Positions 1 through 10,678 of a stretch of 64,000 nt of DNA are shown piece after piece. The position numbers and the translations under genes were made by a program. Source of the stretch: Paenibacillus antibioticophila (GTDB lineage Bacteria; Bacillota; Bacilli; Paenibacillales; Paenibacillaceae). Position 1 is the stretch's first letter. Each line of letters starts with the position of its first letter. The DNA lies in the NCBI RefSeq assembly GCF_000455265.1, contig NZ_HG005139.1, positions 723,812 through 787,811 of the forward strand, given 5' to 3'. Below the pieces are notes generated by a model that did no database searches, was not told where the DNA came from, and saw only the letters and a program-made list of their open reading frames with translations.

Positions 1-330
1 CCCTTCCGGGAATTCACCAGCCGCCAGCAGGGCATTCTGATAAGTCGAAGATAAATGCGAGGAAATACTCAGATAGACGACTTCTTCACCGCGTTCGATG
101 TAAGGAGCAAACGCATCCATAAAATCCTTCGGTGACGGTGCAGTCGTCTTCGGCAGAGAACCTATGGCGTCAACCTTGCTATACAATTGCTCCGGATTGA
201 TGTCCAGTCCGTCCCTGTAGGTATGATCATCAAAAACAACATAGAGCGGAATAATGCCGATATGATGCTCGCTGGCCCAGCCTGCCGGCAAATCAGAGGT
301 GCTGTCCGCAAAAATTTTGACTTTTGACAT
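1..330 (-). CDS. DegV family fatty-acid-binding protein (N-terminal part)
   Basis: The 110 codons inside the window read MSKVKIFADSTSDLPAGW at the N-terminus and carry the SSHLSSTYQ segment typical of DegV proteins. These bind a fatty acid and in Firmicutes often present it to the fatty-acid kinase FakA as FakB. The start at 330 is supported by GGAGAG just upstream on the minus strand. The remaining C-terminal part lies left of the window. The gene diverges from the DUF423 gene. Assignment to a particular FakB paralogue is not possible from this fragment. Confidence 0.85.
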   Translation of the reverse strand, partial: MSKVKIFADSTSDLPAGWASEHHIGIIPLYVVFDDHTYRDGLDINPEQLYSKVDAIGSLPKTTAPSPKDFMDAFAPYIERGEEVVYLSISSHLSSTYQNALLAAGEFPEG

Positions 331-465
331 ACGTCTCTCCTTGCTAACATATAATCCAAATTCTATTCTAACAAAAAAGAAACCGGTTTAACATCTTTAA
401 AATTGTGTTAGAGTAAAAGGTGAATGCCAGAATCTCATACATATATTTAGGAGGTGCTTGAAAAT

Positions 466-840
466 ATGGATCGGAAAATGGCGGCAATCGGTGCATTCCT
501 CATGCTGCTCTCCGTCGCTCTCGGTGCCTTTGGCGCGCATGTGCTCGAGCCGATCATTGGAGCAGATGCAGTGGGAACTTTTGAGACCGGTGTACATTAT
601 CATATGATACACGGTATCGCGGTGATACTCGCAGCCGCAGCTTCGGGCCTGGGGGGAGACCACCATCGGCTGCGCTGGGCAGGCTGGTTATTCCTGATCG
701 GAATCGTGCTTTTTTCCGGAAGCCTGTACCTTCTTTCAACGGCAGGGTGGAGCTGGCTAGGCCCGGTTACGCCGTTAGGCGGGGTAGCCTTCCTGGCAGG
801 CTGGCTGATGCTTGCGCTTGGTGTGCTGAAGAAAAATTAA
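466..840 (+). CDS. DUF423 family small integral membrane protein
   Basis: A 124-residue protein with four predicted membrane helices (roughly residues 5-25, 45-63, 70-90 and 100-120) and the GAFGAHVL motif near the first helix, characteristic of the DUF423 family (YgdD/YwdK-like). Family function is not established. AGGAGG lies about 11 bases before the ATG at 466. A GTG at 454 is in frame but falls inside the Shine-Dalgarno, so it was not chosen. The gene ends just before a bidirectional terminator shared with the convergent gene on the other strand. Confidence 0.85.
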   Translation: MDRKMAAIGAFLMLLSVALGAFGAHVLEPIIGADAVGTFETGVHYHMIHGIAVILAAAASGLGGDHHRLRWAGWLFLIGIVLFSGSLYLLSTAGWSWLGPVTPLGGVAFLAGWLMLALGVLKKN

Positions 841-851
841 TCAATAATAAG

Positions 852-890
852 AATGCCCCGATATCCACATGGATGGAATATTGGGGCATT
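852..890. terminator. Bidirectional terminator between convergent genes
   Basis: Inverted repeat AATGCCCC...GGGGCATT, extended by ATAT on both arms, with a short loop. It lies between the DUF423 gene and the convergent minus-strand gene. T-rich or A-rich flanks exist on both sides, so it could serve both transcripts. Confidence 0.7.
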
Positions 891-914
891 TCATATCTCG
901 ATACAATGAAGCTA

Positions 915-1526
915 TTATTTGATATCGATAAAATCGATAATCTCATTTAATCTGAAGTTATACACGCGCTTCTCATCAACATGATATACATTGATTGTGG
1001 AAGTATCGGACATGTAATTCAAGATCCTGCAAGGAATGCTCATCCGTTCACCTTTCCGATGAACAAGCAGGCGGACCAGCCGATTTTCAATAATAAATTT
1101 TTGAATCCATAGTGTAAACTCTTCATTTTTGGCGAATTCGTCGAACGAGGTTTGCTTGCTGCTGTCCTGAGACAGCTCAGCCTTGACAGGATCGGAGCTT
1201 TTGCCGCTACTGGTTTTGGAGGAGGCATTAGCCTGTTCTTCATCTTTTGCTACATTCAATCTCTTGTACGATTTGGATATGATGGATTGCTTCTTCGTCG
1301 AGAGCAGGGATTCGATAATCGTTCCAAGCTCGATCCCTGAGTTGACTTTATAATCAATAATATGCCCGCTTTGATTGAGTGCCTGCAGCAGAAATTGCAG
1401 TGCTTTAGCGTTGGTCTCGCTGCGGACTAGAATTTCAACGTTGAACAAGAAGCCAAGATCTTCCTTTGTGCTTGCTGCCTTCGCTGTATTGCCTTCTTTT
1501 GAATTGTCATTCTTCTGATTTTCCAT
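915..1526 (-). CDS. Conserved hypothetical protein with low-complexity linker
   Basis: 203 residues from the ATG at 1526, which is preceded by GGGGGC; an in-frame ATG at 1568 lacks a comparable ribosome site. Three parts are visible. The N-terminal segment is Asn/Lys-rich and about 25 residues long. A folded-looking segment around residues 25-90 includes LGFLFNVEILVRSETNAKAL. After a Ser/Lys-rich linker comes a C-terminal segment (about 140-203) of short alternating beta strands (RLLVHRKGERMSIPCRILNY), which loosely recalls a small beta-barrel. I do not recognise the family and assign no function. No membrane segments or signal peptide are visible. Confidence 0.7.
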   Translation of the reverse strand: MENQKNDNSKEGNTAKAASTKEDLGFLFNVEILVRSETNAKALQFLLQALNQSGHIIDYKVNSGIELGTIIESLLSTKKQSIISKSYKRLNVAKDEEQANASSKTSSGKSSDPVKAELSQDSSKQTSFDEFAKNEEFTLWIQKFIIENRLVRLLVHRKGERMSIPCRILNYMSDTSTINVYHVDEKRVYNFRLNEIIDFIDIK

Positions 1527-1773
1527 ATTGCCCCCAGCATTCTTGATAGGTTTCGCATTCAATATCATAGCACCAGTGACAGGACATGCCTAGTCCTTCG
1601 ACGATCAAATACAAAAAAATCAAGATGTTTCTTACTGTAAATAGTTTTGGGTGGATTACTCAACAATATTCGATTTGATTCAGCACCCTTCTTGCGATTT
1701 CATCTCAAGGATGTCGGATCGTATTTTTCTTTTCCAACGGAAATGGAGTATAATATTGACAAGGATACAGCTT

Positions 1774-1799
1774 GTTTAGGCTCAACCTTGTACGGGTAT
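1774..1799 (+). promoter_or_regulatory. Candidate sigma-B-type promoter of dps
   Basis: GTTTAG at 1774-1779 and GGGTAT at 1794-1799 are separated by 14 bases. This matches the sigma-B consensus (GTTTAA, 12-15 bases, GGGTAT) closely, with a perfect -10 element. The predicted start site near 1806 leaves a leader of about 40 bases before the dps start codon. Bacillus dps is a known sigma-B stress gene; whether this organism encodes a sigma-B-like factor cannot be seen here. Confidence 0.5.
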
Positions 1800-1847
1800 A
1801 TTTACACTATTGAGCTCTTGATCATTATCGAAAGCGAGGGGTTTGAA

Positions 1848-2321
1848 ATGGCTAAAGCCGATGCAAAATCTTCAAGCAAAACGAAACAATCAAGTCTGGA
1901 GCAAGTGCTTAATGAACAGGTGGCGAACCTGAATGTTCTTTATGTGAAGCTGCATAATTATCACTGGTATGTGAAGGGTGAGAACTTCTTCACCCTGCAT
2001 GAGAAATTCGAAGAATTGTATAACGATGTTACTGAAAAAATGGACGCCGTTGCCGAGCGCTTGCTTACGATCAAGGGGAGTCCTTCGGCAACCCTTAAGG
2101 AATACCTGGAGCTTGCAACGATTCAGGAAGCAAGCGGTCAAGAAGACGCACGGACAATGGTGCAGCAGCTGATTGAAGATCTGGCTACTCTTTCAGAATC
2201 ATTCCTTGAAGGGATTGAGCTTGCCGACAAGGAAGGCGATGAACCAACAGCAGACTTGCTGACTGGCTTCAAGGGCGACGTCGAAAAGCATATGTGGATG
2301 CTGAGATCTTATCTCGATTAA
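1848..2321 (+). CDS. dps: Dps-family ferritin-like DNA-protecting protein
   Basis: 157-residue four-helix ferritin-like protein. It shows the Dps ferroxidase-region signature NYHWYVKGENFFTLHEKFEELY, here spanning about residues 41-62, and an N-terminal Lys/Ser-rich tail that could touch DNA. Dps proteins oxidise Fe(II) with H2O2 and mineralise it inside a 12-mer, protecting DNA. GAGGGG precedes the ATG at 1848; a longer in-frame extension to 1647 has no ribosome site and covers promoter sequence. A sigma-B-like promoter sits just upstream, and the Fur-box-bearing suf promoter follows, so iron and stress genes are adjacent. Confidence 0.9.
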   Translation: MAKADAKSSSKTKQSSLEQVLNEQVANLNVLYVKLHNYHWYVKGENFFTLHEKFEELYNDVTEKMDAVAERLLTIKGSPSATLKEYLELATIQEASGQEDARTMVQQLIEDLATLSESFLEGIELADKEGDEPTADLLTGFKGDVEKHMWMLRSYLD

Positions 2322-2338
2322 CTGCAGAGTGAAGGACC

Positions 2339-2378
2339 TGAAGATGGCTTGGCCGATATGGTCAGGCCTCTTCTGTTA
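2339..2378 (+). terminator. Possible terminator after dps
   Basis: GAAGATGGCTTGGCC and GGTCAGGCCTCTTC form an imperfect stem around GATAT. The following T content is weak (TGTTAAT), so termination efficiency is uncertain. Confidence 0.4.
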
Positions 2379-2456
2379 ATCGACAAGATCCTCTGGGACT
2401 CTGTCTGGTTTCGTTGATTAAGCAGGTAAAGTAGGTTAGAATGTTATATGAGTAAT

Positions 2457-2478
2457 TGATAATCAATGATAATCATCT
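2457..2478. promoter_or_regulatory. Candidate Fur box 1 upstream of suf operon
   Basis: Contains GATAAT, then ATGATAATCAT, a perfect 11-base inverted repeat resembling the core of the Fur operator (overlapping GATAAT hexamers). It lies about 30 bases upstream of the likely -10 of the suf promoter. Confidence 0.45.
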
Positions 2479-2493
2479 AGAATTATTCTAATT

Positions 2494-2514
2494 TGATAAT
2501 CATTATGTTATAAT
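2494..2514. promoter_or_regulatory. Candidate Fur box 2 and -10 element of suf promoter
   Basis: TGATAATCATTATGT at 2494-2508 matches the 7-1-7 Fur consensus TGATAATNATTATCA at all but the last two positions. It abuts a perfect -10, TATAAT, at 2509-2514. Occupancy would block RNA polymerase directly. No good -35 is visible (TTCTAA at 17-base spacing is weak). Confidence 0.5.
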
Positions 2515-2566
2515 GGCATCAAATTGTAAAGGATAGCTCAAATGATGAATGAAGGGAGCAATAGGC

Positions 2567-3349
2567 ATGGCAACGAGTTTTGTTGTAGAAGGATTGAAAG
2601 CAGAAATCGAGGGGAAAGAGATTCTGAAAGGGATCGACCTTGAAATAAAAGGTGGAGAGATTCATGCGATCATGGGGCCGAATGGAACAGGCAAGAGTAC
2701 GCTGGCTTCTGCATTGATGGGTCATCCGAAGTATGAAGTAACCGATGGTAAGGTAACTATCGACGGTGAAGATGTGCTGGAGATGGGTGTCGATGAACGC
2801 GCATTGGCAGGATTATTCCTTGCTATGCAATATCCGAGCGAGATCGCGGGTGTAACCAATTCCGACTTCTTGCGCAGTGCGATCAATGCACGCCGCGGAG
2901 AAGGAAATGAAATTTCCCTGATCAAATTCATACGTCAAATGGAAACCAAGATGAAAGAGCTTGAGATCAATCCTGAGTTCGCTCATCGTTATTTGAATGA
3001 AGGCTTCTCCGGCGGGGAGAAGAAGCGGAACGAAATTCTTCAGATGATGATGCTTGATCCGAAGATCGTTATTCTTGACGAAATCGACTCCGGTCTTGAT
3101 ATCGATGCGCTCCGCATTGTTGCGAACGGTGTTAACGCCATGCGCAGCGAAGAACGCGGCTTCTTGATCATTACGCACTATCAACGTTTGCTTAACTATA
3201 TTACTCCGGACTATGTCCATGTCATGATGCAAGGACGTATTGTGAAATCCGGCGGACCTGAACTTGCCGAACGTCTGGAACGTGACGGTTATGATTGGGT
3301 GAAGGAAGAACTCGGTATTGTGGATGAAACTGTAGGCCAAGAAGCCTAA
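2567..3349 (+). CDS. sufC: Fe-S cluster assembly ATPase SufC
   Basis: 260-residue ABC-type ATPase with Walker A GPNGTGKST, signature FSGGEKKRNEI and Walker B ending ILDEIDSGLDID. The charged residues around the signature are typical of SufC rather than of transporters. SufC works with SufB and SufD as the cytoplasmic scaffold complex. The ATG at 2567 sits 8 bases after GGGAG; the in-frame ATG at 2549 would overlap that site. First gene of sufCDSUB and close to the B. subtilis length (261). Regulation by iron through the two upstream Fur-like boxes is inferred. Confidence 0.97.
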   Translation: MATSFVVEGLKAEIEGKEILKGIDLEIKGGEIHAIMGPNGTGKSTLASALMGHPKYEVTDGKVTIDGEDVLEMGVDERALAGLFLAMQYPSEIAGVTNSDFLRSAINARRGEGNEISLIKFIRQMETKMKELEINPEFAHRYLNEGFSGGEKKRNEILQMMMLDPKIVILDEIDSGLDIDALRIVANGVNAMRSEERGFLIITHYQRLLNYITPDYVHVMMQGRIVKSGGPELAERLERDGYDWVKEELGIVDETVGQEA

Positions 3350-3369
3350 TCGGAAGGAGGAGAAGCAAA

Positions 3370-5881
<2,512 letters not shown>

Positions 5882-5882
<1 letters not shown>

Positions 5883-6304
5883 TGCAACTGGATGATTTGT
5901 ACCGCCGTGTTATTATGGATCATTATAAAAACCCGCGCAATCGCGGAAAGTTTGAAGAAGGAGCCTTGACAATCGATCTGAACAATCCGACCTGCGGGGA
6001 CCGGATTTCGTTACAGCTTCAGGTTGAGGACCACGTCGTCAAGAACGCCAGATTCACAGGGGAAGGCTGCTCCATCAGCATGTCCTCAGCTTCGATGATG
6101 ACAGAGGCGGTCAAGGGCCGTACTGTCGAAGAAGCATTGGAGCTGGCGGACCGGTTCTCTAGCTTAATGAAGGGCGAACCAGTTGAGTTTGATGATTATG
6201 AGGATATCGAAGCACTGTCAGGCGTGAATAAATTTCCGGCCCGGATCAAATGCGCCACCCTTGCGTGGAATGCACTCAAGAAGGGTATGGAACAGGAAAG
6301 CTAA
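5882..6304 (+). CDS. sufU: Zn-dependent sulfurtransferase SufU
   Basis: 140-residue IscU-like protein with the SufU ligand set visible: C38 and D40 in NPTCGD, C63 in GEGCSIS and C124 in RIKCATLAW. It also carries the insertion between the second and third Cys that separates SufU from IscU scaffolds. It accepts persulfide sulfur from SufS by Zn ligand swapping. The start codon shares one base with the sufS stop (TAATG). Confidence 0.96.
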
Positions 6305-6331
6305 TCATTATTTTGAAGGAGGTAAGGCACC

Positions 6332-7729
6332 ATGGCTAAAAAGGCCCCTGAGATGGAGGAGTATAAATATGGCTTCCGTGACGAACACAAGGCGGTGTTT
6401 CAAACCGGAAAAGGGTTGACCCGCGAAATCGTGACGGAGATTTCTCGCATCAAGAACGAACCGGAGTGGATGCTGAACTTCCGGCTGAAGTCCCTGGAGC
6501 AATTCGAAAAAATGCCGACACCGCGTTGGGGCGGGGATTTGGATGAGCTGGATTTCAATGATATTCAGTATTATGTAAGACCTTCCGAGAAGCAAGGCAA
6601 GACCTGGGAAGAGGTGCCTGCCGAGATCAAGGAGACCTTTGACAAACTGGGGATCCCGGAAGCGGAGCAGAAGTTCCTGGCCGGGGTATCCGCGCAGTAT
6701 GAATCCGAGGTCGTCTATCACAGTATGCAGAAAAACCTGGAGGAGCAGGGCGTAATTTTCATGGATACGGATACGGCTCTGAGAGAGCATCCGGAGATTT
6801 TCCGCGAGTATTTCGCAACAGTTATCCCTCCTGCAGATAATAAATTCGCCGCACTGAACAGTGCCGTTTGGTCCGGAGGCAGCTTCATCTATGTGCCTAA
6901 GGGTGTTAAATGTGAAGTGCCGCTGCAAGCCTACTTCCGGATTAACTCCGAAAATATGGGACAATTCGAGCGCACATTGATCATCGCCGATGAGGACAGC
7001 TTCGTGCATTATGTAGAAGGCTGTACCGCTCCGATTTACAGCACGAACTCGCTGCACAGCGCGGTTGTAGAGATTATCTGCAAGAAGAACGCGCGTGTGC
7101 GCTACACGACGATCCAGAACTGGGCGCCGAACATTTACAACCTGGTTACCAAGCGTGCGGTTGCTGAAGAGAATGCGACGATGGAATGGGTTGATGGTAA
7201 CATCGGCTCCAAGCTGACGATGAAGTATCCTGCTGTTATCCTGAAAGGACGCGGCGCGAAGGGCAGTGTGCTGTCCATCGCAGTAGCCGGTAAAGGCCAG
7301 CATCAGGATGCCGGAGCGAAGATGATTCACCTGGCGCCGGATACCACCTCCACGATCGTCTCCAAATCGATCAGTAAGCACGGTGGTAAGGTAACCTACC
7401 GCGGACTTGCTTCCTTCGGCCGTCAGGCGGAGGGTGCGAAATCCAACATCAAGTGCGATACGCTTATTCTGGATAACCAATCCACCTCCGATACGATTCC
7501 GTACAATGAAATCATGAATGATAACATTGTGCTGGAGCATGAAGCGACGGTATCCAAGGTGTCGGAGGAGCAGCTGTTCTATCTGATGAGCCGCGGGCTG
7601 TCCGAAGCAGAAGCAACCCAGATGATCGTCATGGGCTTCATCGAGCCGTTCACGAAAGAGCTACCAATGGAGTATGCGGTCGAAATGAATAGATTAATCA
7701 AATTTGAAATGGAGGGCTCTATCGGTTAA
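6332..7729 (+). CDS. sufB: Fe-S cluster assembly protein SufB
   Basis: 465 residues, the normal length, with the conserved blocks [25 protein letters not shown] and [14 protein letters not shown] in the beta-helix core. SufB is the scaffold subunit of SufBC2D. GAAGGAGGT lies 9 bases before the ATG. Last gene of the operon, followed 25 bases later by a strong hairpin terminator. A 410-residue open frame on the opposite strand (6308-7540) is a codon-bias shadow. Confidence 0.97.
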   Translation: MAKKAPEMEEYKYGFRDEHKAVFQTGKGLTREIVTEISRIKNEPEWMLNFRLKSLEQFEKMPTPRWGGDLDELDFNDIQYYVRPSEKQGKTWEEVPAEIKETFDKLGIPEAEQKFLAGVSAQYESEVVYHSMQKNLEEQGVIFMDTDTALREHPEIFREYFATVIPPADNKFAALNSAVWSGGSFIYVPKGVKCEVPLQAYFRINSENMGQFERTLIIADEDSFVHYVEGCTAPIYSTNSLHSAVVEIICKKNARVRYTTIQNWAPNIYNLVTKRAVAEENATMEWVDGNIGSKLTMKYPAVILKGRGAKGSVLSIAVAGKGQHQDAGAKMIHLAPDTTSTIVSKSISKHGGKVTYRGLASFGRQAEGAKSNIKCDTLILDNQSTSDTIPYNEIMNDNIVLEHEATVSKVSEEQLFYLMSRGLSEAEATQMIVMGFIEPFTKELPMEYAVEMNRLIKFEMEGSIG

Positions 7730-7752
7730 TACCCGAATGCAGTCCGAAACTA

Positions 7753-7810
7753 TAAAAAACGTGTCCTCCCCTTAACTCGACGGTTGAGATAAGCGGGGGA
7801 CACGTTTTTA
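7753..7810. terminator. Terminator of suf operon and convergent HD-GYP gene
   Basis: AAAAACGTGTCC...GGACACGTTTTT arms with additional CCC/GGG pairing inside. A-tract on the left and T-tract on the right allow use by both the sufB transcript and the minus-strand gene ending at 7819. Confidence 0.85.
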
Positions 7811-7818
7811 TCATAGGA

Positions 7819-8868
7819 CTACAGATACACTTCGGTAATCGCGATATCTCTCATCTTCGAGAGATCGACAAACCGGGAATCAGCCTTCACCAGCGGCCGG
7901 AAGAAGTCTGATTGATTGGTCATTACAATCGATCCGATCTCCCCGGAGCTGAGCAATACTTTCTTGCCGATAAAATTCGGTACTAGATGATTGATCAGAA
8001 CTTGAGTCGGTTCCGGGCTAAGCTTGCCGAAGCTGAGCTCGTTAAGCTCTCTTAGCACCGTTAACAGTTCTTTCTTGGATTGATAGCTCCGGTTGGAGGT
8101 CATCGCTGAATATACGTCCGCAACCGCGGCGATCTTGGCAAAAGGGTGGATATCACTCCCGTGAAGACCTTTAGGGTAGCCTGAGCCGTCTTCCCGTTCG
8201 TGATGCTGCAAGGCGATGAGTGCCGAGAGCTCGTCTCCTGTAGAGTTCAGAATAATCTCATGACCGTAGGTGGTGTGAAGTTTAATCTCTTCAAATTCCT
8301 CCGGAGTAAGCTTGCCGGGCTTATGTAGAATGTCTTGCGGGATCTTGCATTTCCCGATATCGATCAAATAACCGGCTTTACCTGCCAGGTAAGCATCTTC
8401 TTGGGGGTAACCGAGCCAAATGGCAATATAATAAGAGAGCATTCCAACCTGAAGCGAATGATTATATGTATAGTTGTCGTTGTTGTCATTCAAGAGCAGC
8501 AAGAGTGAGACAACATCCTTCTGTGCAGCCAATTGATTAACGATAGGGTCGATTGTTCGATCCACCTGTTCGTTATCAAACGTTCCTTTGGTAAGCACAT
8601 CCTCAAATAGCGATTCAAAGCTGTCAACGGCACTGTCAAAAAGCGCTTTCATTTTTTGGACCTGCGGTGGGAGTAATTCGGCCTTGGGAACTTGAACATT
8701 CACTTCATGCGGACGTATATCAATGTAATCAATGCCGTGCTGCATCAGTTTCACGATGGCTGAGCTGGATAATTCCTGATCTTTCTGGAGAATCAGGACG
8801 CCAAAATGATTGAAAACATCAGCTTCAAGCTGGTCGCCGGGTTGGATATCCATGATATGAACTCTCAA
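7819..8868 (-). CDS. HD-GYP-type protein with altered HD motif
   Basis: 349 residues from a TTG at 8868, with GAGGTG nine bases upstream. The resulting N-terminus (RVHIMDIQPGDQLEADVFN) aligns with that of the paralogue at 10679, which also begins with TTG. Starts further upstream (to 9027) lack support. The C-terminal half is an HD-GYP fold: first His in YNHSLQV and the GYP block HHEREDGSGYPKGL. The metal-binding His of the HD pair is Ile169 (LIDIGK instead of LHDIGK). HD-GYP enzymes hydrolyse c-di-GMP; loss of this His suggests weak or absent activity and a possible binding role. Divergent from yunD. Confidence 0.85.
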   Translation of the reverse strand: MRVHIMDIQPGDQLEADVFNHFGVLILQKDQELSSSAIVKLMQHGIDYIDIRPHEVNVQVPKAELLPPQVQKMKALFDSAVDSFESLFEDVLTKGTFDNEQVDRTIDPIVNQLAAQKDVVSLLLLLNDNNDNYTYNHSLQVGMLSYYIAIWLGYPQEDAYLAGKAGYLIDIGKCKIPQDILHKPGKLTPEEFEEIKLHTTYGHEIILNSTGDELSALIALQHHEREDGSGYPKGLHGSDIHPFAKIAAVADVYSAMTSNRSYQSKKELLTVLRELNELSFGKLSPEPTQVLINHLVPNFIGKKVLLSSGEIGSIVMTNQSDFFRPLVKADSRFVDLSKMRDIAITEVYL

Positions 8869-9125
8869 GGAAGATGACACCTCGTACTTTCCAATTTTCT
8901 TTATCATAACAGGGAGTTTCTGGATTTTCAATGAAATGTTCTTTTTAAAGGAATACCTTACATGTTTAGCCAAAGGAGAGAAGTATATAAATGCGAGTCT
9001 AAAAAATCTATAAAATAATTTATTCAAAAGACATTTTTTAAGTCTGAGGTATATAATATTTGTAGTATTCTGTAAATTGGCACTATGACAAAGTATGTTT
9101 TTTGCGACAACAAGGAGGAGTATTC

Positions 9126-10574
9126 ATGCTGGAGGACTCGGAGCAGGATACATTACATATCGCTTATACGAATGACATTCACAGTCACTTCTCGGCGATG
9201 GAACGAATTGCTGAAATGGTGGAGCAACTGCGGGCGCAATACGGATCTTCATTGCTGTTGCTTGATATAGGGGACCATATGGACAGAGCAGCGGTGGAAA
9301 CGGAAGGAACTTTGGGTCAAGCCAATGTAGACATGCTTAACCTGACGGGATATGACGCGATTACGATTGGTAATAATGAAGGTTTGACGTTTACTTTGGA
9401 AATGCTTCAGCAGGCCTATTCCGGTTTAATCTGTCCTGTTGTATGCGGTAATTTCCGGGAATATGCTACTGGCGAACCCCCGTCCTGGATGAATGAACGG
9501 CTTATTATTGAACGCGGAGGCATGAGGATCGGTCTAATCGGAGCTACGGCTGCTTACCCTCTTCTCTATAATCTGCTTGGCATTGAAGCCATGGACCCCA
9601 TTGCAGCGATTGCTGCCGAAGTAAGACAAATGCGAAGCGAAGTGGACCTTATTATCGTGATGTCCCATCTGGGACTGCAGGTGGATGAAGAAATGGCGGC
9701 AAAGATTCCGGGGATCGATTTGATACTTGGCGGGCATACCCATCATTTGCTGGAGGTTCCGCTTGTTATCGGGGATACGACGATCTCTGCAGCAGGCAAA
9801 TACGGACGGTATCTGGGGCTCATAACGATTACCCGGAGCAAGGCTACCGGAAAACCCGTTGTAACCGCAGGGCGTTGTATTCCCGTAAATGAGGGTGCCG
9901 GAAGTGAAGCTATCAGACAGGCGCTTGAAATTCATAGAGCGGCAGCAGACGAACGAATGAATACTGAGATTGCATATACGGACAGAAAGCTTGAATTGGA
10001 TGAGAAGTATGAGTCGGAATCCCCGTTTGCTAATTTTCTCGCCCAGGCGGTCAGAAGACATACGGATACAGAAATTTCGTTGGTTAACAGCGGGCAACTG
10101 CTGGGGGAATTACCTCAGGGAGAGATTACATGGGGAATGCTGCATCAATTGTGTCCGTCTCCGATTAATCCTTGCCGCCTGCTCCTTACCGGGGAGGATA
10201 TTCTATATACGCTGGAGCAGTCGCTGCTGCCGGAGTGGACTGGACGAGCCATTACGGGTTTTGGTTTTCGCGGAAAGGTACTGGGAGGAATTTGCGTTGA
10301 TGGGATGGAGATTATATACGATCCGTCCAGGGCGCCTTACCAGCGGATCATTCAGGCTAGCATCCAGGGAGTTCCTCTTCGACAGGAGCAGACCTATACC
10401 GTAGGAACCTTGAGCATGTTTACCTTTGGCAATGGTTACGAGCGGATTAAAACGGGTAAAGACATCGTGTATATGCTTCCCGATTTTCTGCGGGATTTGC
10501 TTAGACATGAGCTTCAGATCCCGGGCGCCATCGAACAATGTCGATTAAATCGGTGGATACCGCTCGGAAAATAA
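9126..10574 (+). CDS. yunD: YunD-like metallophosphatase of the 5'-nucleotidase family
   Basis: 482 residues without signal peptide, so cytoplasmic. N-terminal metallophosphoesterase domain with TNDIHSHF, LLLDIGDHMDR, TIGNNEG and GGHTHHL blocks; C-terminal 5'-nucleotidase substrate domain from about residue 290 (NSGQLLG). The third block reads GNNEG rather than the usual GNHE, as I recall for YunD. Predicted to cleave nucleotide or cyclic nucleotide phosphates; substrate unknown. AAGGAGGAG precedes the ATG at 9126. In B. subtilis yunD also lies near the suf operon. Confidence 0.85.
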   Translation: MLEDSEQDTLHIAYTNDIHSHFSAMERIAEMVEQLRAQYGSSLLLLDIGDHMDRAAVETEGTLGQANVDMLNLTGYDAITIGNNEGLTFTLEMLQQAYSGLICPVVCGNFREYATGEPPSWMNERLIIERGGMRIGLIGATAAYPLLYNLLGIEAMDPIAAIAAEVRQMRSEVDLIIVMSHLGLQVDEEMAAKIPGIDLILGGHTHHLLEVPLVIGDTTISAAGKYGRYLGLITITRSKATGKPVVTAGRCIPVNEGAGSEAIRQALEIHRAAADERMNTEIAYTDRKLELDEKYESESPFANFLAQAVRRHTDTEISLVNSGQLLGELPQGEITWGMLHQLCPSPINPCRLLLTGEDILYTLEQSLLPEWTGRAITGFGFRGKVLGGICVDGMEIIYDPSRAPYQRIIQASIQGVPLRQEQTYTVGTLSMFTFGNGYERIKTGKDIVYMLPDFLRDLLRHELQIPGAIEQCRLNRWIPLGK

Positions 10575-10678
10575 ATAAGTTCGTCGGATTTTATTTTAAT
10601 ACAGGATGATGTATTGTATAATTAATCGAATTTTTATTTTTACATTTTGTAATTTTGGAGAGACGGAAGTGGTTTTAG

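Noticed and set aside
6308..7540. 410-codon open frame opposite sufB
   Set aside because: Codon-bias shadow of sufB; no ribosome site, low-complexity Arg/Leu-rich translation, and sufB is unambiguous.
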